A DNA stretch of 64,000 nucleotides from Staphylococcus sp. Marseille-Q5304 (GCF_943737015.1 NZ_CALSFP010000001.1:124001-188000); one strand, 5' to 3'; shown: positions 1 through 9,698, numbered from the stretch's first letter. Program-made: numbers and translations. Notes: generated by a model not told the origin, from the letters alone.

Positions 1-1028
1 CTAAATGCTCCGATGACACCGTGTTGTTGGCATTGTTTGAAATCTACATCAACTGTGCCCCCAATAAATATCACTGGTACATTAAAGCGTTGTGCACAAT
101 GAGCAATACCAATAGGTGCCTTTCCAAAAAAGGTTTGGTGATCAATCTTTCCTTCGCCTGTAATGACTAAATCAGCATGTGGTAAATAGCTTTCTAAATT
201 TGTATGTTTAATTACTACTTCAATGCCATCTTCAAAATAACTAGGGAAGAACGCTTTAAAAGCACCACCAAGTCCACCTGCAGCACCTGCACCAGGTAAA
301 TGATGAAGTTTCACATTTTGATATTGATTAATCACATCTGCCCAATGTTTAAGGTTGTTATCAAGCTGACGTTGTTCTGTTGTCGTTGCGCCTTTTTGTG
401 CGCCAAACACAAATGACGCACCATTGGAACCAATAAAAGGATTTTGGACATCTGTAGCTATGATAAATTTGCTTGTTGAGATGCGTTGATCAAAATGTGA
501 TAAGTCGATGTGTTCGACTTGGCTTAAAGACTCGCCTCCGAAACCAATTTCATTACCGGCCTTATCAGTTAATTGAGCCCCCAATGCTTGTAACATACCA
601 GCGCCACCATCATTAGTCGCAGAGCCCCCAATTGCCAAAATGAAATCTTTGTAACCTTGATCTAAAGCATGTTTAATCAGTTCTCCTGTACCAAATGTTG
701 TTGCTTTCATGACGTTCATTTGGGATGAATTCACATGTGTGAGTCCTGATGCTTCTGCCATTTCAATGACACAAGTGCTTCGGTCGCCTAACACGCCATA
801 TCGTGCGTTAACTTGAGCATCTAATGGACCTGTTACGTTAACTTCGATAAACTGTCCATTTGTTGCATGTACTAATGCTGGCATCGTGCCTTCACCACCA
901 TCGCCAATAGGGAGGTCGTGAACTGTAGCATCAGGAAAAAGTTCATATATACTTTCTGACATATATTGTGTAATTTCAAAGGAAGTCATACTACCTTTAA
1001 ATGAATCGGGTGCTAAAATAATATTCAT
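1..1028 (-). CDS. glxK: Glycerate kinase, 3' end cut by window edge
   Basis: Phosphorylates glycerate with ATP, a cytosolic entry into glycolysis. Reading the minus strand gives an N-terminus MNIILAPDSFKGSMTS and the family signatures GDGGEGT near residue 43, GGSATNDGG near residue 127 and TGEGKID near residue 300. About 342 codons are visible; the family usually has 370-380, so roughly the last 30 residues lie beyond the left edge. Two ATG codons sit in tandem at 1031 and 1028; the GGAAGGTG ribosome site is better spaced for 1028. It stands alone here, divergent from a gene-poor gap. I am confident of the family; the biological substrate (D-glycerate 2- or 3-phosphate product) cannot be told from sequence. 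Confidence 0.9.
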   Translation of the reverse strand, partial: MNIILAPDSFKGSMTSFEITQYMSESIYELFPDATVHDLPIGDGGEGTMPALVHATNGQFIEVNVTGPLDAQVNARYGVLGDRSTCVIEMAEASGLTHVNSSQMNVMKATTFGTGELIKHALDQGYKDFILAIGGSATNDGGAGMLQALGAQLTDKAGNEIGFGGESLSQVEHIDLSHFDQRISTSKFIIATDVQNPFIGSNGASFVFGAQKGATTTEQRQLDNNLKHWADVINQYQNVKLHHLPGAGAAGGLGGAFKAFFPSYFEDGIEVVIKHTNLESYLPHADLVITGEGKIDHQTFFGKAPIGIAHCAQRFNVPVIFIGGTVDVDFKQCQQHGVIGAF

Positions 1029-1461
1029 CATTTTCACCTTCCGTACAACGTAATTTATTTCTATTATATCTTTTTTAGTACCGTTATATATATGAAGACA
1101 CTTTTTCATCTATATAGGAAAAGGGTAAATAACAAAAAACTGTAGAGCATTATTAGCATGATTTGATAATTAAAAGTTTAAAATCACAAAAATAAAACTT
1201 CACAAATTGCAAATTTGATTATATAATTTAATTAAGTTATTACCTAACATTACTATACAAATTATTCTATATAGTTTTTGGCGTGAAATCCTAGGTCATT
1301 TATGTCAGGCAATGTATATTGTTAAGTAGTAACCTAAAATAACATCAATTGGTGTATTACATAGTGAAGGAGATGAACAACACGACAACATAGACTTACA
1401 TGAATTCCTTAGTTATAAAGTCACTATGCTTTGAAGGGTGAAGGTGTTATTTATTTAAAAT

Positions 1462-1492
1462 AAAACACAAGCCGTTAATTTGTGTTTTTGAA
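1462..1492 (+). terminator. Orphan hairpin terminator
   Basis: AAAACACAA and TTTGTGTTTTT pair around an 8-base loop and run into T residues. There is no recognisable gene upstream on the plus strand. Confidence 0.5.
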
Positions 1493-1910
1493 TTGTTACT
1501 TTTATGTATCAACTATACTTTTTGACATTATGCATTGAGTTTAACGTGAATAGTGGTATAGGCGTCCCAACGTTTATATCATGTTCTGACAGAAAGTTGA
1601 ACTACCTTACCGAATAATTACGTATTGATTTACCTCTCAAATTGTATTCCACTCATTTATGAATTACATAGAGTTTAAACAAATTTTATGTCCTCGTTTA
1701 ATTTTTGAATTTCCTAGATCAACTTTTCCTCTTGAAATAAATTGATTCTGCAGAATTATTAAAAGGCATGTGCTTCCCTTTGGTAATTGTCGCTACCAAT
1801 ATGGATAGCATCACTTTTAATTAAACATAGTTTGTTTTCCCGTAGCTATTTTTATATTCATTTATAGTAACCGGTACTTATGTAAATTTTAATGAGCGTG
1901 AACTACAATG

Positions 1911-1940
1911 CCAAGTATCCATTGGGTACTTGGTTTTTTT
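1911..1940 (+). terminator. Orphan hairpin terminator
   Basis: CCAAGTATCC pairs with GGTACTTGG (one bulged base) followed by seven T residues. It lies about 105 bases before the VOC gene with no gene immediately upstream on this strand, so it may end a small transcript or a decayed gene. Confidence 0.6.
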
Positions 1941-2046
1941 GTGCGCTAAATAATGCTATTGCTTGAAAATGAATCTATGCCACCTATACTTAAATTAGAA
2001 AGTATTTAATATAAAGAATAATTGACTTAAACAAAGGAGACTAATT

Positions 2047-2466
2047 ATGTTAAAAACAGTTACACCTTATTTATTTTTCAAAGGTAATTGTAAAGAAGCG
2101 GTAGAATTTTATAGTGAAGTATTTGAAGGTAAAGTATCTGAAATGAAAACATATGGAGAAGTAGATGAAAAATCTGTCGATAATCCAGATCGTATCATCC
2201 ATGCGCGTTTAGAAGTAGATGACCAAGTATTTATGTGCTCTGACGTACCAGATGAAGATTTAAACGTGAGAGACAATAGAAATGTTTATCTAGTATTAGA
2301 ATTTGATAGTGAAGAAGCAATCAAAGATGTATATGAAAAGCTTAAAGCTGATGGCGACGTTCAAATGGAACTTGCTGACATGTTCTGGGGCGCAAAGTAT
2401 GCTAAATTAATTGATAAATACAACATTGGTTGGGATTTAAACTATACTAAACCTCAAAATAAATAA
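2047..2466 (+). CDS. VOC-family protein, PhnB/3-demethylubiquinone-methyltransferase-like
   Basis: A 139-residue single-module VOC (glyoxalase/bleomycin-resistance fold) protein, probably a cytosolic dimer. The N-terminus (TPYLFFKGNCKEAVEFY) and the C-terminal FWGAKYAKLIDKYNIGW are the usual beginning and end of PhnB-like members, where the second segment follows the xxMFWGxxxG pattern. The family binds a metal or small hydrophobic ligand, but the substrate of these short forms is generally unknown. The ribosome site AAAGGAG is 7 bases before the ATG. Monocistronic, converging on fda with a shared terminator. Not phosphonate metabolism as far as the context shows. Confidence 0.8.
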   Translation: MLKTVTPYLFFKGNCKEAVEFYSEVFEGKVSEMKTYGEVDEKSVDNPDRIIHARLEVDDQVFMCSDVPDEDLNVRDNRNVYLVLEFDSEEAIKDVYEKLKADGDVQMELADMFWGAKYAKLIDKYNIGWDLNYTKPQNK

Positions 2467-2520
2467 TATTGGTTGAGGTTAGTGACAGTGACGCCTTATA
2501 CGGAAATACGTTTATAGAAA

Positions 2521-2552
2521 AAAGCGACTCAGTTTGACTGAGTCGCTTTTAT
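2521..2552. terminator. Bidirectional terminator between VOC gene and fda
   Basis: Perfect stem AAAGCGACTCAG/CTGAGTCGCTTTT with a short TTTGA loop; T-rich on both strands, so it can end both convergent genes. Confidence 0.85.
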
Positions 2553-2571
2553 TTATTGTATTGAATAAGGA

Positions 2572-3468
2572 TTAACCTTGGATTTTGTTTACTGAAGCAT
2601 CATAGATAGAGTCTACAGTTTCAGCTAATACTTTATCGAATTCTTCTTGTGATTGACTTACGTTTAAGTCGTTGATTAGTGCACGTGAGAAGCTTGCGAT
2701 TAAACCATCGTTTTGTTTAAGTACTTCATTTGCATGTGCTCTGCTATAACCACCAGAAAGTGCTACTACACGTACAACATTTGGATGATCAATAAGTGAT
2801 TGGTATTGGTTTACTTTTGTAGGAATTGTTAATTTCAACATAACAAGTTGATCATCGTTTAAGTTATTTAGTTCTTCTAAGATTGCATCTGATAAGTAAG
2901 CTTCGATTTCTGCTTTGTCTTCAGCTTCAATATTTACTTCTGGTTCAATGATAGGTACTAAACCAGCTTCGATAATTTGTTTAGCAACTTCGAATTGTTG
3001 CTTAACGATTGCGTCGATACCTGATTTGTTAAATTCAAGGATGTTTGAACGCATTTTTGTGCCGAAGATTTTATGATCGTTAGCACGGTTTAATAAGTCA
3101 TCTAAATCAGGATTAGGCTTCATTAATTGAACGCCATCTTTTTTCTCGTCTAAACCTTTGTCGATTTTTAAGAAAGGTACAACACCTTTATCAGCTAGAT
3201 AATCTCCAGTATGTTTACCTTCAACTTCACGGTCCATTGTTTGTTCAAAAAGGATTGCGCCAATGATTTTATCTGATGTGAATGAAGGTGAAGAAACGAT
3301 TCGTGTACGCATATCGTGAACAAGTTGGAACATTTCGTCATCATTATTGTATTGATCTTCTTCAACGCCGTAACCTCTAAGTGCTTTAGGAGTACTGCCA
3401 CCACTTTGGTCTAATGCTGCGATGAAACCTTTACCATTTTTAACTTTGTCTAATTGTTCTTGATTCAT
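2572..3468 (-). CDS. fda: Fructose-bisphosphate aldolase class I
   Basis: Cleaves fructose 1,6-bisphosphate to dihydroxyacetone phosphate and glyceraldehyde 3-phosphate in glycolysis, using a Schiff-base lysine. The protein is 298 residues from the ATG at 3468 ([15 protein letters not shown]), which has AAGGAG 8 bases upstream; a nine-codon extension to 3495 has no such site. The family pattern is seen in [16 protein letters not shown] near the N-terminus, IIEPEVNI in the middle and the Schiff-base region LKLTIPTK with the candidate lysines. This is the staphylococcal class I type. It is monocistronic. Confidence 0.95.
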   Translation of the reverse strand: MNQEQLDKVKNGKGFIAALDQSGGSTPKALRGYGVEEDQYNNDDEMFQLVHDMRTRIVSSPSFTSDKIIGAILFEQTMDREVEGKHTGDYLADKGVVPFLKIDKGLDEKKDGVQLMKPNPDLDDLLNRANDHKIFGTKMRSNILEFNKSGIDAIVKQQFEVAKQIIEAGLVPIIEPEVNIEAEDKAEIEAYLSDAILEELNNLNDDQLVMLKLTIPTKVNQYQSLIDHPNVVRVVALSGGYSRAHANEVLKQNDGLIASFSRALINDLNVSQSQEEFDKVLAETVDSIYDASVNKIQG

Positions 3469-3495
3469 ACTTACAACTCCTTTTCGTATTGTCAC

Positions 3496-3954
3496 TTCAT
3501 AGTATGATAAAATTTCCTCTCTAACGCAAGTGGGGAGCCTCTTTATTCACAATGAGTACATATCTATTTTAAAAATTTTAGAAAAAGGTATTCACCTAAA
3601 TAAGTACTAAAAATATTCGTTACAAATTTAATCAAATAAGGGTTGGTTTGTTTAAACTCAATAAAATATTTATTCGTCTATTATGAATAAATATGCATAA
3701 AAACAAATTTGTAATGTTTGTTCAGTTTGTTAAGTTAAAATTTAACACTATGATTGTGGCGATTTTAAACAGCGCTAAAAATATTGTAACTATATATTTA
3801 TTCATAAAATGCATTTGTGAAAATTGAATGCGGTTTGCATTTTTATTTAATCTTCGTTAATCTCAAAGTTATGAAAACAAGAAAAGGGCGATGGTAGTTA
3901 GTCTAATCAATGTAATCAATTTCCATACAATTTTATTATGAGGAGTGCTCAGAA
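3496..3954. other. fda-cudT intergenic region
   Basis: Very AT-rich and without a gene. It carries the start regions of the two divergent genes, a 7-base inverted repeat TTTATTC/GAATAAA near 3669-3692, and the candidate operator at 3729-3746 described separately. I could not fix a sigma-A promoter for cudT with confidence. Confidence 0.6.
3729..3746. promoter_or_regulatory. Candidate operator upstream of cudT, matching one before betB
   Basis: GTTAAGTTAAAATTTAAC is an inverted repeat (GTTAAGT / ATTTAAC, one mismatch, 4-base spacer) about 210 bases before the choline transporter. It differs at only two positions from the perfect repeat at 5800-5817 in front of the aldehyde dehydrogenase. Choline loci of staphylococci are known to be controlled by the GbsR-type repressor CudC; assigning this site to it is inference. 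Confidence 0.55.
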
Positions 3955-5580
3955 ATGAAAAAATCTAAAGTTATGGATTGGCCTACCTTTATAGGTACAG
4001 TAGCTGTATTATTATTTTCAGTTATACCTATGATGGTGTTCCAAAAGGCAAGTGCTGATGTAATTACGAAACTCAACGATGCTGTGTCAAATAGCATTGG
4101 TGCAGTTTATCTCTTACTCGGGCTTGTAGTATTTGGATTTGTATTGTACATAGCATTTGGGAAATACGGGAATGTAACGTTAGGACGTGCTACGGACAGA
4201 CCAGAGTTTAATAACTTCAGTTGGGCTTCTATGTTATTCTGCGCCGGTATCGGTTCAGACATTCTTTATTGGGGTGTCATTGAATGGGCGTACTATTATC
4301 AAGTACCACCACATGGCGGCAAAGGAATGACGGATAGTGCGTTGTCTTACGCTACTACATACGGTATGTTCCACTGGGGTCCTATTGCCTGGGCAATATA
4401 TGTACTTCCAGCTTTACCAATAGGTTACTTAGTATTCGTTAAAAAGAAACCCGTCTTCAAAATTAGTCAAGCTTGTCGACCAATATTAAAGGGGCAAACA
4501 GATAAGCTATTAGGCAAAATTGTTGATGTTGTATTTATCTTCGGTTTATTAGGTGGTGCGGCCACTTCACTAGCATTAGGTGTACCGATGATAGCAGCAG
4601 GTGTTGAGAAATTAACAGGGTTAGATGGACAAAATATGTGGATGCGAACACTTATCCTTGTATTAATCACAATCGTATTTGGTTATAGTTCGTACAGTGG
4701 TTTAAAGAAAGGTATTCAAATATTAAGTGATGTGAACGTTTGGATTTCATTATTCTTATTAGTATTTGTGTTTATTGTAGGACCAACAGTCTTTATTTTA
4801 GAAACGACTGTTACATCTGTTGGTGAATTATTGAAAAACTTCTTCCAAATGGCGACTTGGCTTGAACCGTTCGGCGGTATTGGAGGAAGAAAAGAGACAA
4901 ACTTCCCACAACAATGGACAATCTTCTATTGGTCATGGTGGATTGTGTATGCACCATTTATCGGGTTGTTTATCGCTCGTATATCAAAAGGACGTACTTT
5001 AAAAGAAGTCATTTTAGGTACGATTTGTTACGGAACGTTAGGTTGTATTTTATTCTTCGGTATCTTTGGAAACTATGCGGTATATTTACAAATTTCAGGA
5101 CAGTTTAATGTCATTGAATTCTTAAATAAACATAGTACTGAAGCAACAATTATCGAAGTGATGCATCAGTTACCGATGGGTAATATTATCGTTATTTTAT
5201 TCTTATTGGCAGCGTTCTTATTCTTAGTGACAACATTTGACTCTGCCTCATATATTTTAGCTTCAGCTACGCAAAAGCGTGTAGTCGGTGAGCCTATTAG
5301 AGCAAACAGATTGTTCTGGGCGTTTGCATTAAGTTTATTACCATATTCATTAATGTTAGTAGGCGGAGAACAAGCGATGAATGTGTTGAAGACTGCATCG
5401 ATACTAGCGAGTGTCCCTTTAATAGTGATATTCGTCATCATGATGGTCTCATTTATTAAAACGCTTGAAGGAGATCGACTTAAATTACAAGAACGTGCAG
5501 ATAAATATAAGAAAGTTGAAAGAAGATCATTAAGAATCGTTCAAGTAAGTGAGAAAAATAAAGAAGAAGACAATTTATAA
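3955..5580 (+). CDS. cudT: BCCT-family choline transporter (CudT type)
   Basis: A 541-residue membrane protein with the 12-helix BCCT fold, predicted to import choline for conversion to glycine betaine by the two enzymes downstream. The segment FCAGIGSDILYWGVIEWAYYY near residues 95-115 is the counterpart of the BCCT glycine-rich motif, but it has E-W where OpuD/BetP proteins have E-P. The conserved tryptophan-rich helix IFYWSWWIVYAPFIGLFIARISKG lies near residue 325, and the C-terminal tail is charged and cytosolic. The ribosome site AGGAG is 9 bases before the ATG. It is followed by a terminator, so the enzymes have their own promoter. Substrate is inferred from context; carnitine is an alternative. 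Confidence 0.85.
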   Translation: MKKSKVMDWPTFIGTVAVLLFSVIPMMVFQKASADVITKLNDAVSNSIGAVYLLLGLVVFGFVLYIAFGKYGNVTLGRATDRPEFNNFSWASMLFCAGIGSDILYWGVIEWAYYYQVPPHGGKGMTDSALSYATTYGMFHWGPIAWAIYVLPALPIGYLVFVKKKPVFKISQACRPILKGQTDKLLGKIVDVVFIFGLLGGAATSLALGVPMIAAGVEKLTGLDGQNMWMRTLILVLITIVFGYSSYSGLKKGIQILSDVNVWISLFLLVFVFIVGPTVFILETTVTSVGELLKNFFQMATWLEPFGGIGGRKETNFPQQWTIFYWSWWIVYAPFIGLFIARISKGRTLKEVILGTICYGTLGCILFFGIFGNYAVYLQISGQFNVIEFLNKHSTEATIIEVMHQLPMGNIIVILFLLAAFLFLVTTFDSASYILASATQKRVVGEPIRANRLFWAFALSLLPYSLMLVGGEQAMNVLKTASILASVPLIVIFVIMMVSFIKTLEGDRLKLQERADKYKKVERRSLRIVQVSEKNKEEDNL

Positions 5581-5588
5581 TAAAAGAT

Positions 5589-5630
5589 TAAAAACCGGTC
5601 AAACAGCGAAAAGTTTGATCGGTTTTTTCT
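5589..5630 (+). terminator. cudT terminator
   Basis: AAAACCGGTCAAAC pairs with GTTTGATCGGTTTTTT around a short loop, 10 bases after the stop codon. Confidence 0.85.
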
Positions 5631-5754
5631 ATATTATTGAAAGAAATGTCGGTACATTTTTTGAAAGAACTATTGGAAGAGATTGAGCTGTATATAATTT
5701 GGAATATCGGTACAACTGTCTTAATATGGGGTGAAGAGGTGTGTCATTTTACAT

Positions 5755-5784
5755 TTGACACTGTATTATTGGCTATGCTAATAT
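5755..5784 (+). promoter_or_regulatory. Sigma-A promoter of betB-betA
   Basis: A consensus TTGACA at 5755 is separated by 18 bases from TAATAT at 5779, which is preceded by an extended -10 TGC. The predicted start of transcription is near 5791, immediately before the inverted repeat at 5800. Confidence 0.75.
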
Positions 5785-5799
5785 AACTTTATAAAATTC

Positions 5800-5817
5800 G
5801 TTAAATAAAAATTTAAC
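5800..5817. promoter_or_regulatory. Candidate repressor operator before betB
   Basis: GTTAAATAAAAATTTAAC is a perfect 7-base inverted repeat with a 4-base spacer, positioned at about +10 to +27 of the predicted transcript, where a bound protein would block RNA polymerase. It is nearly identical to 3729-3746 upstream of cudT. A CudC/GbsR-type choline-responsive repressor is the obvious candidate, but no such gene is in the cluster. Confidence 0.65.
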
Positions 5818-5839
5818 AAACTTAACGGAGGTCGTACTG

Positions 5840-7339
5840 ATGGAACTTGAACTTGTAAAAAATTTATCACGCCGTCAATATATTGATGGTGAATGGGTAG
5901 ATGGAAGCAACAATGAAACGAGAGAAATCATAAATCCATATAACCAAGAAGTCATCTTTGAAGTAGCAGAAGGAACAGAAGAAGACAGTGAACGTGCTAT
6001 TCTAGCTGCTAGAACAGCTTTTGAAAATGGCGAATGGACAAATGAAACAAGTGAAAATAGAGGTAAGAAAGTTAGAGCGATTGCCGATAAGATTGTAGAA
6101 CATAAAGAAGAATTAGCTAGACTTGAAACATTAGATACAGGAAAGACACTAGAAGAATCATATGCAGACATGGATGATATTTCAAATGTGTTCTATTTCT
6201 TTGCTGGATTAGCAGATAAAGATGGTGGCGAAATCATTGATTCTCCAATTCCAAATTCTGATGCTAAAGTTGTGAAAGAACCAATTGGTGTTGTGACACA
6301 AATCACACCATGGAATTACCCATTATTACAAGCATCATGGAAGATTGCTCCAGCATTGGCAACAGGTTGTTCTTTAGTTATGAAGCCTAGTGAAATTACT
6401 CCGTTAACAACAATTCGCGTATTCGAATTAATGGAAGAAATTGGCTTCCCTAAAGGTGTAATTAACTTAGTACTTGGTGCAGGTGCTAAAGTAGGAAATC
6501 CATTATCAACACATAAAGATGTAGACTTAGTTTCATTTACAGGTGGTATTGCTACTGGTAAACAAATTATGAAACAAGCTGCTGACCACGTAACAAACGT
6601 AGCATTAGAATTAGGTGGTAAGAACCCTAATGTCATCTTTGATGATGCAGATTTCGATTTAGCAGTAGACCAAGCTTTAAACGGCGGTTTCTTCCATGCT
6701 GGTCAAGTTTGTTCAGCAGGTTCACGTATCATCGTGCACAACGATATTAAAGCAGACTTTGAAAAAGCTTTAATCGAGCGTATTAAAAATATCAAAATGG
6801 GCAATGGTTTTGATGAAGAAACAGAAATGGGTCCTGTCATTTCAGCTGAACATAGAGAGAAGATCGAAAAATATATGGAAGTTGCAAAATCAGAGAACGC
6901 AACAATCGCAATTGGCGGTAAACGTCCAGAGCGAGAAGACTTACAAGACGGATTCTTCTTTGAACCAACAGTAATCACAGATTGTGATACTTCAATGCGT
7001 ATAGTTCAAGAAGAAGTGTTTGGTCCTGTTGTGACAATCGAAGGATTTTCAACTGAAGAAGAGGCAGTTCAATTAGCTAACGACTCTATTTATGGATTAG
7101 CAGGTGGCGTATTCACTAAAGACATCGATAAAGCTGAACGTGTTGTTAAGCAAATGAGAATGGGAACTGTTTGGATTAACGACTTCCATCCATACTTCGC
7201 TCAAGCGCCATGGGGTGGCTATAAACAATCAGGTATCGGTAGAGAATTAGGCCATGAAGGTTTAGCAGAATACCAAGTTGAAAAATTAATCCTACGTAAT
7301 ACGAAACCAGAACCAGTGAATTGGTTCGGCAAACAATAA
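5840..7339 (+). CDS. betB: Betaine aldehyde dehydrogenase
   Basis: Oxidises betaine aldehyde to glycine betaine with NAD(P)+ in the cytosol, the second step from choline. The 499-residue protein has the aldehyde dehydrogenase residues in the right places: Asn159 in TPWNYP, the general-base Glu257 in ALELGGKNP and the nucleophile Cys291 in GQVCSAGSR. The ATG follows GGAGG by 8 bases. It is 51 bases upstream of the choline dehydrogenase with no terminator between them, so the two are co-transcribed. The same gene is called gbsA or cudA in other staphylococci. Confidence 0.95.
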   Translation: MELELVKNLSRRQYIDGEWVDGSNNETREIINPYNQEVIFEVAEGTEEDSERAILAARTAFENGEWTNETSENRGKKVRAIADKIVEHKEELARLETLDTGKTLEESYADMDDISNVFYFFAGLADKDGGEIIDSPIPNSDAKVVKEPIGVVTQITPWNYPLLQASWKIAPALATGCSLVMKPSEITPLTTIRVFELMEEIGFPKGVINLVLGAGAKVGNPLSTHKDVDLVSFTGGIATGKQIMKQAADHVTNVALELGGKNPNVIFDDADFDLAVDQALNGGFFHAGQVCSAGSRIIVHNDIKADFEKALIERIKNIKMGNGFDEETEMGPVISAEHREKIEKYMEVAKSENATIAIGGKRPEREDLQDGFFFEPTVITDCDTSMRIVQEEVFGPVVTIEGFSTEEEAVQLANDSIYGLAGGVFTKDIDKAERVVKQMRMGTVWINDFHPYFAQAPWGGYKQSGIGRELGHEGLAEYQVEKLILRNTKPEPVNWFGKQ

Positions 7340-7390
7340 CAGCAAAATTTTTGCGATGATTTAACTTTAAACTAACAAGGAGGCATATAC

Positions 7391-9079
7391 ATGAAGAAAT
7401 CATATGATTATATCATTATTGGTGGAGGTAGTGCAGGTTCTGTCTTAGGTGGCAGAATCAGTGAAGATGCATCAAACAGTGTACTTGTTTTAGAAGCAGG
7501 ACGCAGTGACCATCCATGGGACTTATTAATACAAATGCCAGCAGCGTTGATGTATCCAGCAGGTAGTAAATTATACGATTGGATTTACGAAACGAACGAA
7601 GAACCTCATATGGATGGCCGTAAAGTAGGTCATGCACGTGGTAAAGTGCTAGGTGGATCAAGCTCAATTAACGGTATGATTTACCAAAGAGGTAACCCAA
7701 TGGACTATGAAAAATGGGCGAAACCTGAAGGGATGGATAAATGGGATTTCGCACATTGCTTACCATATTTCAAACGTTTAGAAACAACATTTGGTGCTGA
7801 GAAAGATGATAAAATGCGTGGTCATCATGGTCCAATCAAGTTAAGACGTGGACCAGCAACGAACCCATTATTCCAAGCATTCTTCGACGCAGGTGTTGAA
7901 GCAGGTTATAACAAAACTCCAGACGTAAATGGTTTCCGTCAAGAAGGCTTTGGACCATTCGATAGTCAAGTACACAATGGTCGTCGTGTTTCAGCATCAA
8001 GAGCTTACTTACATCCAGCGATGAAGCGTAAAAACTTAGACGTACAAACACGTGCATTCGTTACGAAATTAAACTTCGATGAATCAGGTAAGAAAGTAAC
8101 TGGAGTTACATTTAAGAAGAATGGTAGAGAACATACTGTAACTGCTAAAGAAGTTATTTTATCAGGTGGTGCGATTAACTCACCACAATTATTACAACTA
8201 TCTGGTATCGGTGATTCTGAACATTTACGTTCTGTAGGCATCGAACCACGTTTACACTTACCAGGTGTAGGTGAAAACTTTGAAGACCATTTAGAAGTTT
8301 ATGTACAACATAAATGTAAACAGCCTGTTTCTTTACAACCAAGCTTAAATTTATTCAAAATGCCATTTATCGGATTACAATGGATCTTTGCGCGTAAAGG
8401 TGCAGCTGCATCTAACCACTTTGAAGGTGGCGGTTTCGTACGTTCAAACGATGAAGTTGATTATCCTAACCTTATGTTCCACTTCTTACCAATCGCAGTA
8501 AGATATGATGGTACGAAAGCACCAACAGCACACGGTTACCAAGTGCACGTTGGTCCAATGTACTCAAATTCTCGTGGACACTTAAAGATTAAATCTAAAG
8601 ATCCATTCGAAAAACCAGATTTCGTGTTTAACTACTTATCAACTAAAGAAGACGAACGCGAATGGGTAGAAGCAATTAGAGTAGCGAGAAATATCTTATC
8701 TCAAAAAGCATTAGATCCATTTAACGGTGGCGAAATTTCACCAGGACCAGAAGTTCAAACAGATGAAGAAATTCTTGAATGGGTTAAACGTGATGGTGAA
8801 ACTGCATTACACCCATCATGTAGTTGTAGAATGGGTCCTAAATCAGACGAAATGTCAGTTGTAGACCCTGACACATTCAAAGTACATGGTATGGAAAATT
8901 TACGTGTCGTTGACGCTTCAGTGATGCCACGTACGACAAATGGTAACATCCATTCTCCAGTATTAATGTTAGCAGAAAGAGCTGCTGACGTTATCCGTGG
9001 TAAGAAACCACTTGAACCAGAATATGTAGATTTCTATCGTCATGGTGTACATGACAAAGACGCAGGTACAATGAAATAA
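7391..9079 (+). CDS. betA: Choline dehydrogenase, GMC oxidoreductase
   Basis: FAD enzyme that oxidises choline to betaine aldehyde. The 562-residue protein starts with the dinucleotide-binding motif [18 protein letters not shown] (residues 7-24), has the GMC signature [16 protein letters not shown] near residue 80, the second signature [17 protein letters not shown] near residue 258, and the C-terminal catalytic histidine in NGNIHSP (about residue 521). The ribosome site AAGGAGG is 8 bases before the ATG. With betB it forms the complete choline-to-glycine-betaine pathway. Soluble, though the E. coli counterpart associates with the membrane. Confidence 0.95.
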   Translation: MKKSYDYIIIGGGSAGSVLGGRISEDASNSVLVLEAGRSDHPWDLLIQMPAALMYPAGSKLYDWIYETNEEPHMDGRKVGHARGKVLGGSSSINGMIYQRGNPMDYEKWAKPEGMDKWDFAHCLPYFKRLETTFGAEKDDKMRGHHGPIKLRRGPATNPLFQAFFDAGVEAGYNKTPDVNGFRQEGFGPFDSQVHNGRRVSASRAYLHPAMKRKNLDVQTRAFVTKLNFDESGKKVTGVTFKKNGREHTVTAKEVILSGGAINSPQLLQLSGIGDSEHLRSVGIEPRLHLPGVGENFEDHLEVYVQHKCKQPVSLQPSLNLFKMPFIGLQWIFARKGAAASNHFEGGGFVRSNDEVDYPNLMFHFLPIAVRYDGTKAPTAHGYQVHVGPMYSNSRGHLKIKSKDPFEKPDFVFNYLSTKEDEREWVEAIRVARNILSQKALDPFNGGEISPGPEVQTDEEILEWVKRDGETALHPSCSCRMGPKSDEMSVVDPDTFKVHGMENLRVVDASVMPRTTNGNIHSPVLMLAERAADVIRGKKPLEPEYVDFYRHGVHDKDAGTMK

Positions 9080-9184
9080 TAAGTAGACAATAAGGGGCGT
9101 TTGATTTATTTTAGCCCTTGTTAAACCTTAAAATCGTTGGTGCTTAAAGTTTAATGTAGCGCCTAAAGAGCTTTTAAAATTATA

Positions 9185-9234
9185 GCTATGAAAATCAGGT
9201 TACCACCCGATTTTCATAGCTTATTTTTTTATTT
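9185..9234 (+). terminator. betA terminator
   Basis: A perfect 12-base stem GCTATGAAAATC/GATTTTCATAGC followed by a long T run. The T run abuts the minus-strand small gene at 9236, so it may serve both. Confidence 0.85.
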
Positions 9235-9235
9235 T

Positions 9236-9424
9236 TTATACAGTCTCTAATTTTGATCCTTCTTGATTGATATTAGATGATGATGAAGTGTTCAATATAC
9301 TACTTGAAGTACTGTTGACACTTTTAGAATCTTGTTGTGCTGCTTCAACCGTTCCCCCAACTGAACCTATAAAGAAAGTCGCCACTGACACTGTAATAAT
9401 ACTTTTTATAAAATTCTTTTTCAC
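9236..9424 (-). CDS. Small secreted protein, unknown function
   Basis: A 62-residue product beginning at a GTG codon (MKKNFIKSIITVS). Residues 1-28 look like a signal peptide: lysines, a hydrophobic stretch and VEA-A as a likely cleavage site. The mature part would be only about 34 residues, rich in Ser and Asn (NTSSSSNINQ) with no cysteines or motif. The ribosome site is poor (TAGG about 10 bases away). Divergent from the membrane protein at 9516. I do not recognise it. Confidence 0.5.
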   Translation of the reverse strand: MKKNFIKSIITVSVATFFIGSVGGTVEAAQQDSKSVNSTSSSILNTSSSSNINQEGSKLETV

Positions 9425-9515
9425 AATATAAAACCTACAATTAAAATAAAAATATGATATAATAACAATTAATTATAAACGCAAAATTTTGTTTTTAGAA
9501 AGGGGCTATATAGCT

Positions 9516-9698
9516 GTGAAATTATATGACAATGTCATGCGAATACTAGTAGTAATAAGTTTTATCGTTTGTATAAATAGTTTATTTAATTTCAATGAAG
9601 ATCTTAAAGTTTATATTAATATTGCAGCAATAATAATAATTATATTGCTAGCTGTTATAGGTTTTATACTAGCTAGAGTTAAAAATAACAATGATTAG
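9516..9698 (+). CDS. Small two-helix membrane protein, unknown function
   Basis: A 60-residue protein from a GTG codon at 9516 preceded by AAAGGGG at 10 bases; an upstream ATG at 9489 has no ribosome site. Two hydrophobic segments (about residues 7-23 and 33-52) are joined by a short polar loop, and the tail is basic and Asn-rich (ARVKNNND). It could be a bacteriocin-immunity-like or regulatory membrane protein, but nothing specific supports that. Confidence 0.6.
   Translation: MKLYDNVMRILVVISFIVCINSLFNFNEDLKVYINIAAIIIIILLAVIGFILARVKNNND

Larger units (their letters stand above)
1032..2046. other. Gene-poor 1 kb gap with two orphan terminators
   Basis: No intact gene is visible. A short open stretch on the plus strand ends in a stop at about 1434 (residues such as GVLHSEGDEQHDN) but has no start codon, and an ATG with a good AAGGAG site at 1374 encodes only six residues (MNNTTT). 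Two plus-strand hairpins with T tails lie at about 1462-1492 and 1911-1940 with no gene in front of them. A loose direct repeat (TTAAGT..TTACCTAACAT / TTAAGT..TAACCTAAAAT) occurs near 1233 and 1322. The stretch looks like decayed coding DNA or small-RNA territory; I cannot name its origin. Confidence 0.45.

Noticed and set aside
1560..1700. Weak resemblance of the minus-strand translation to an IS6-type transposase (SEHDINV)
   Set aside because: Several stops, only a few matching residues and no terminal inverted repeats; not enough to call a mobile element.
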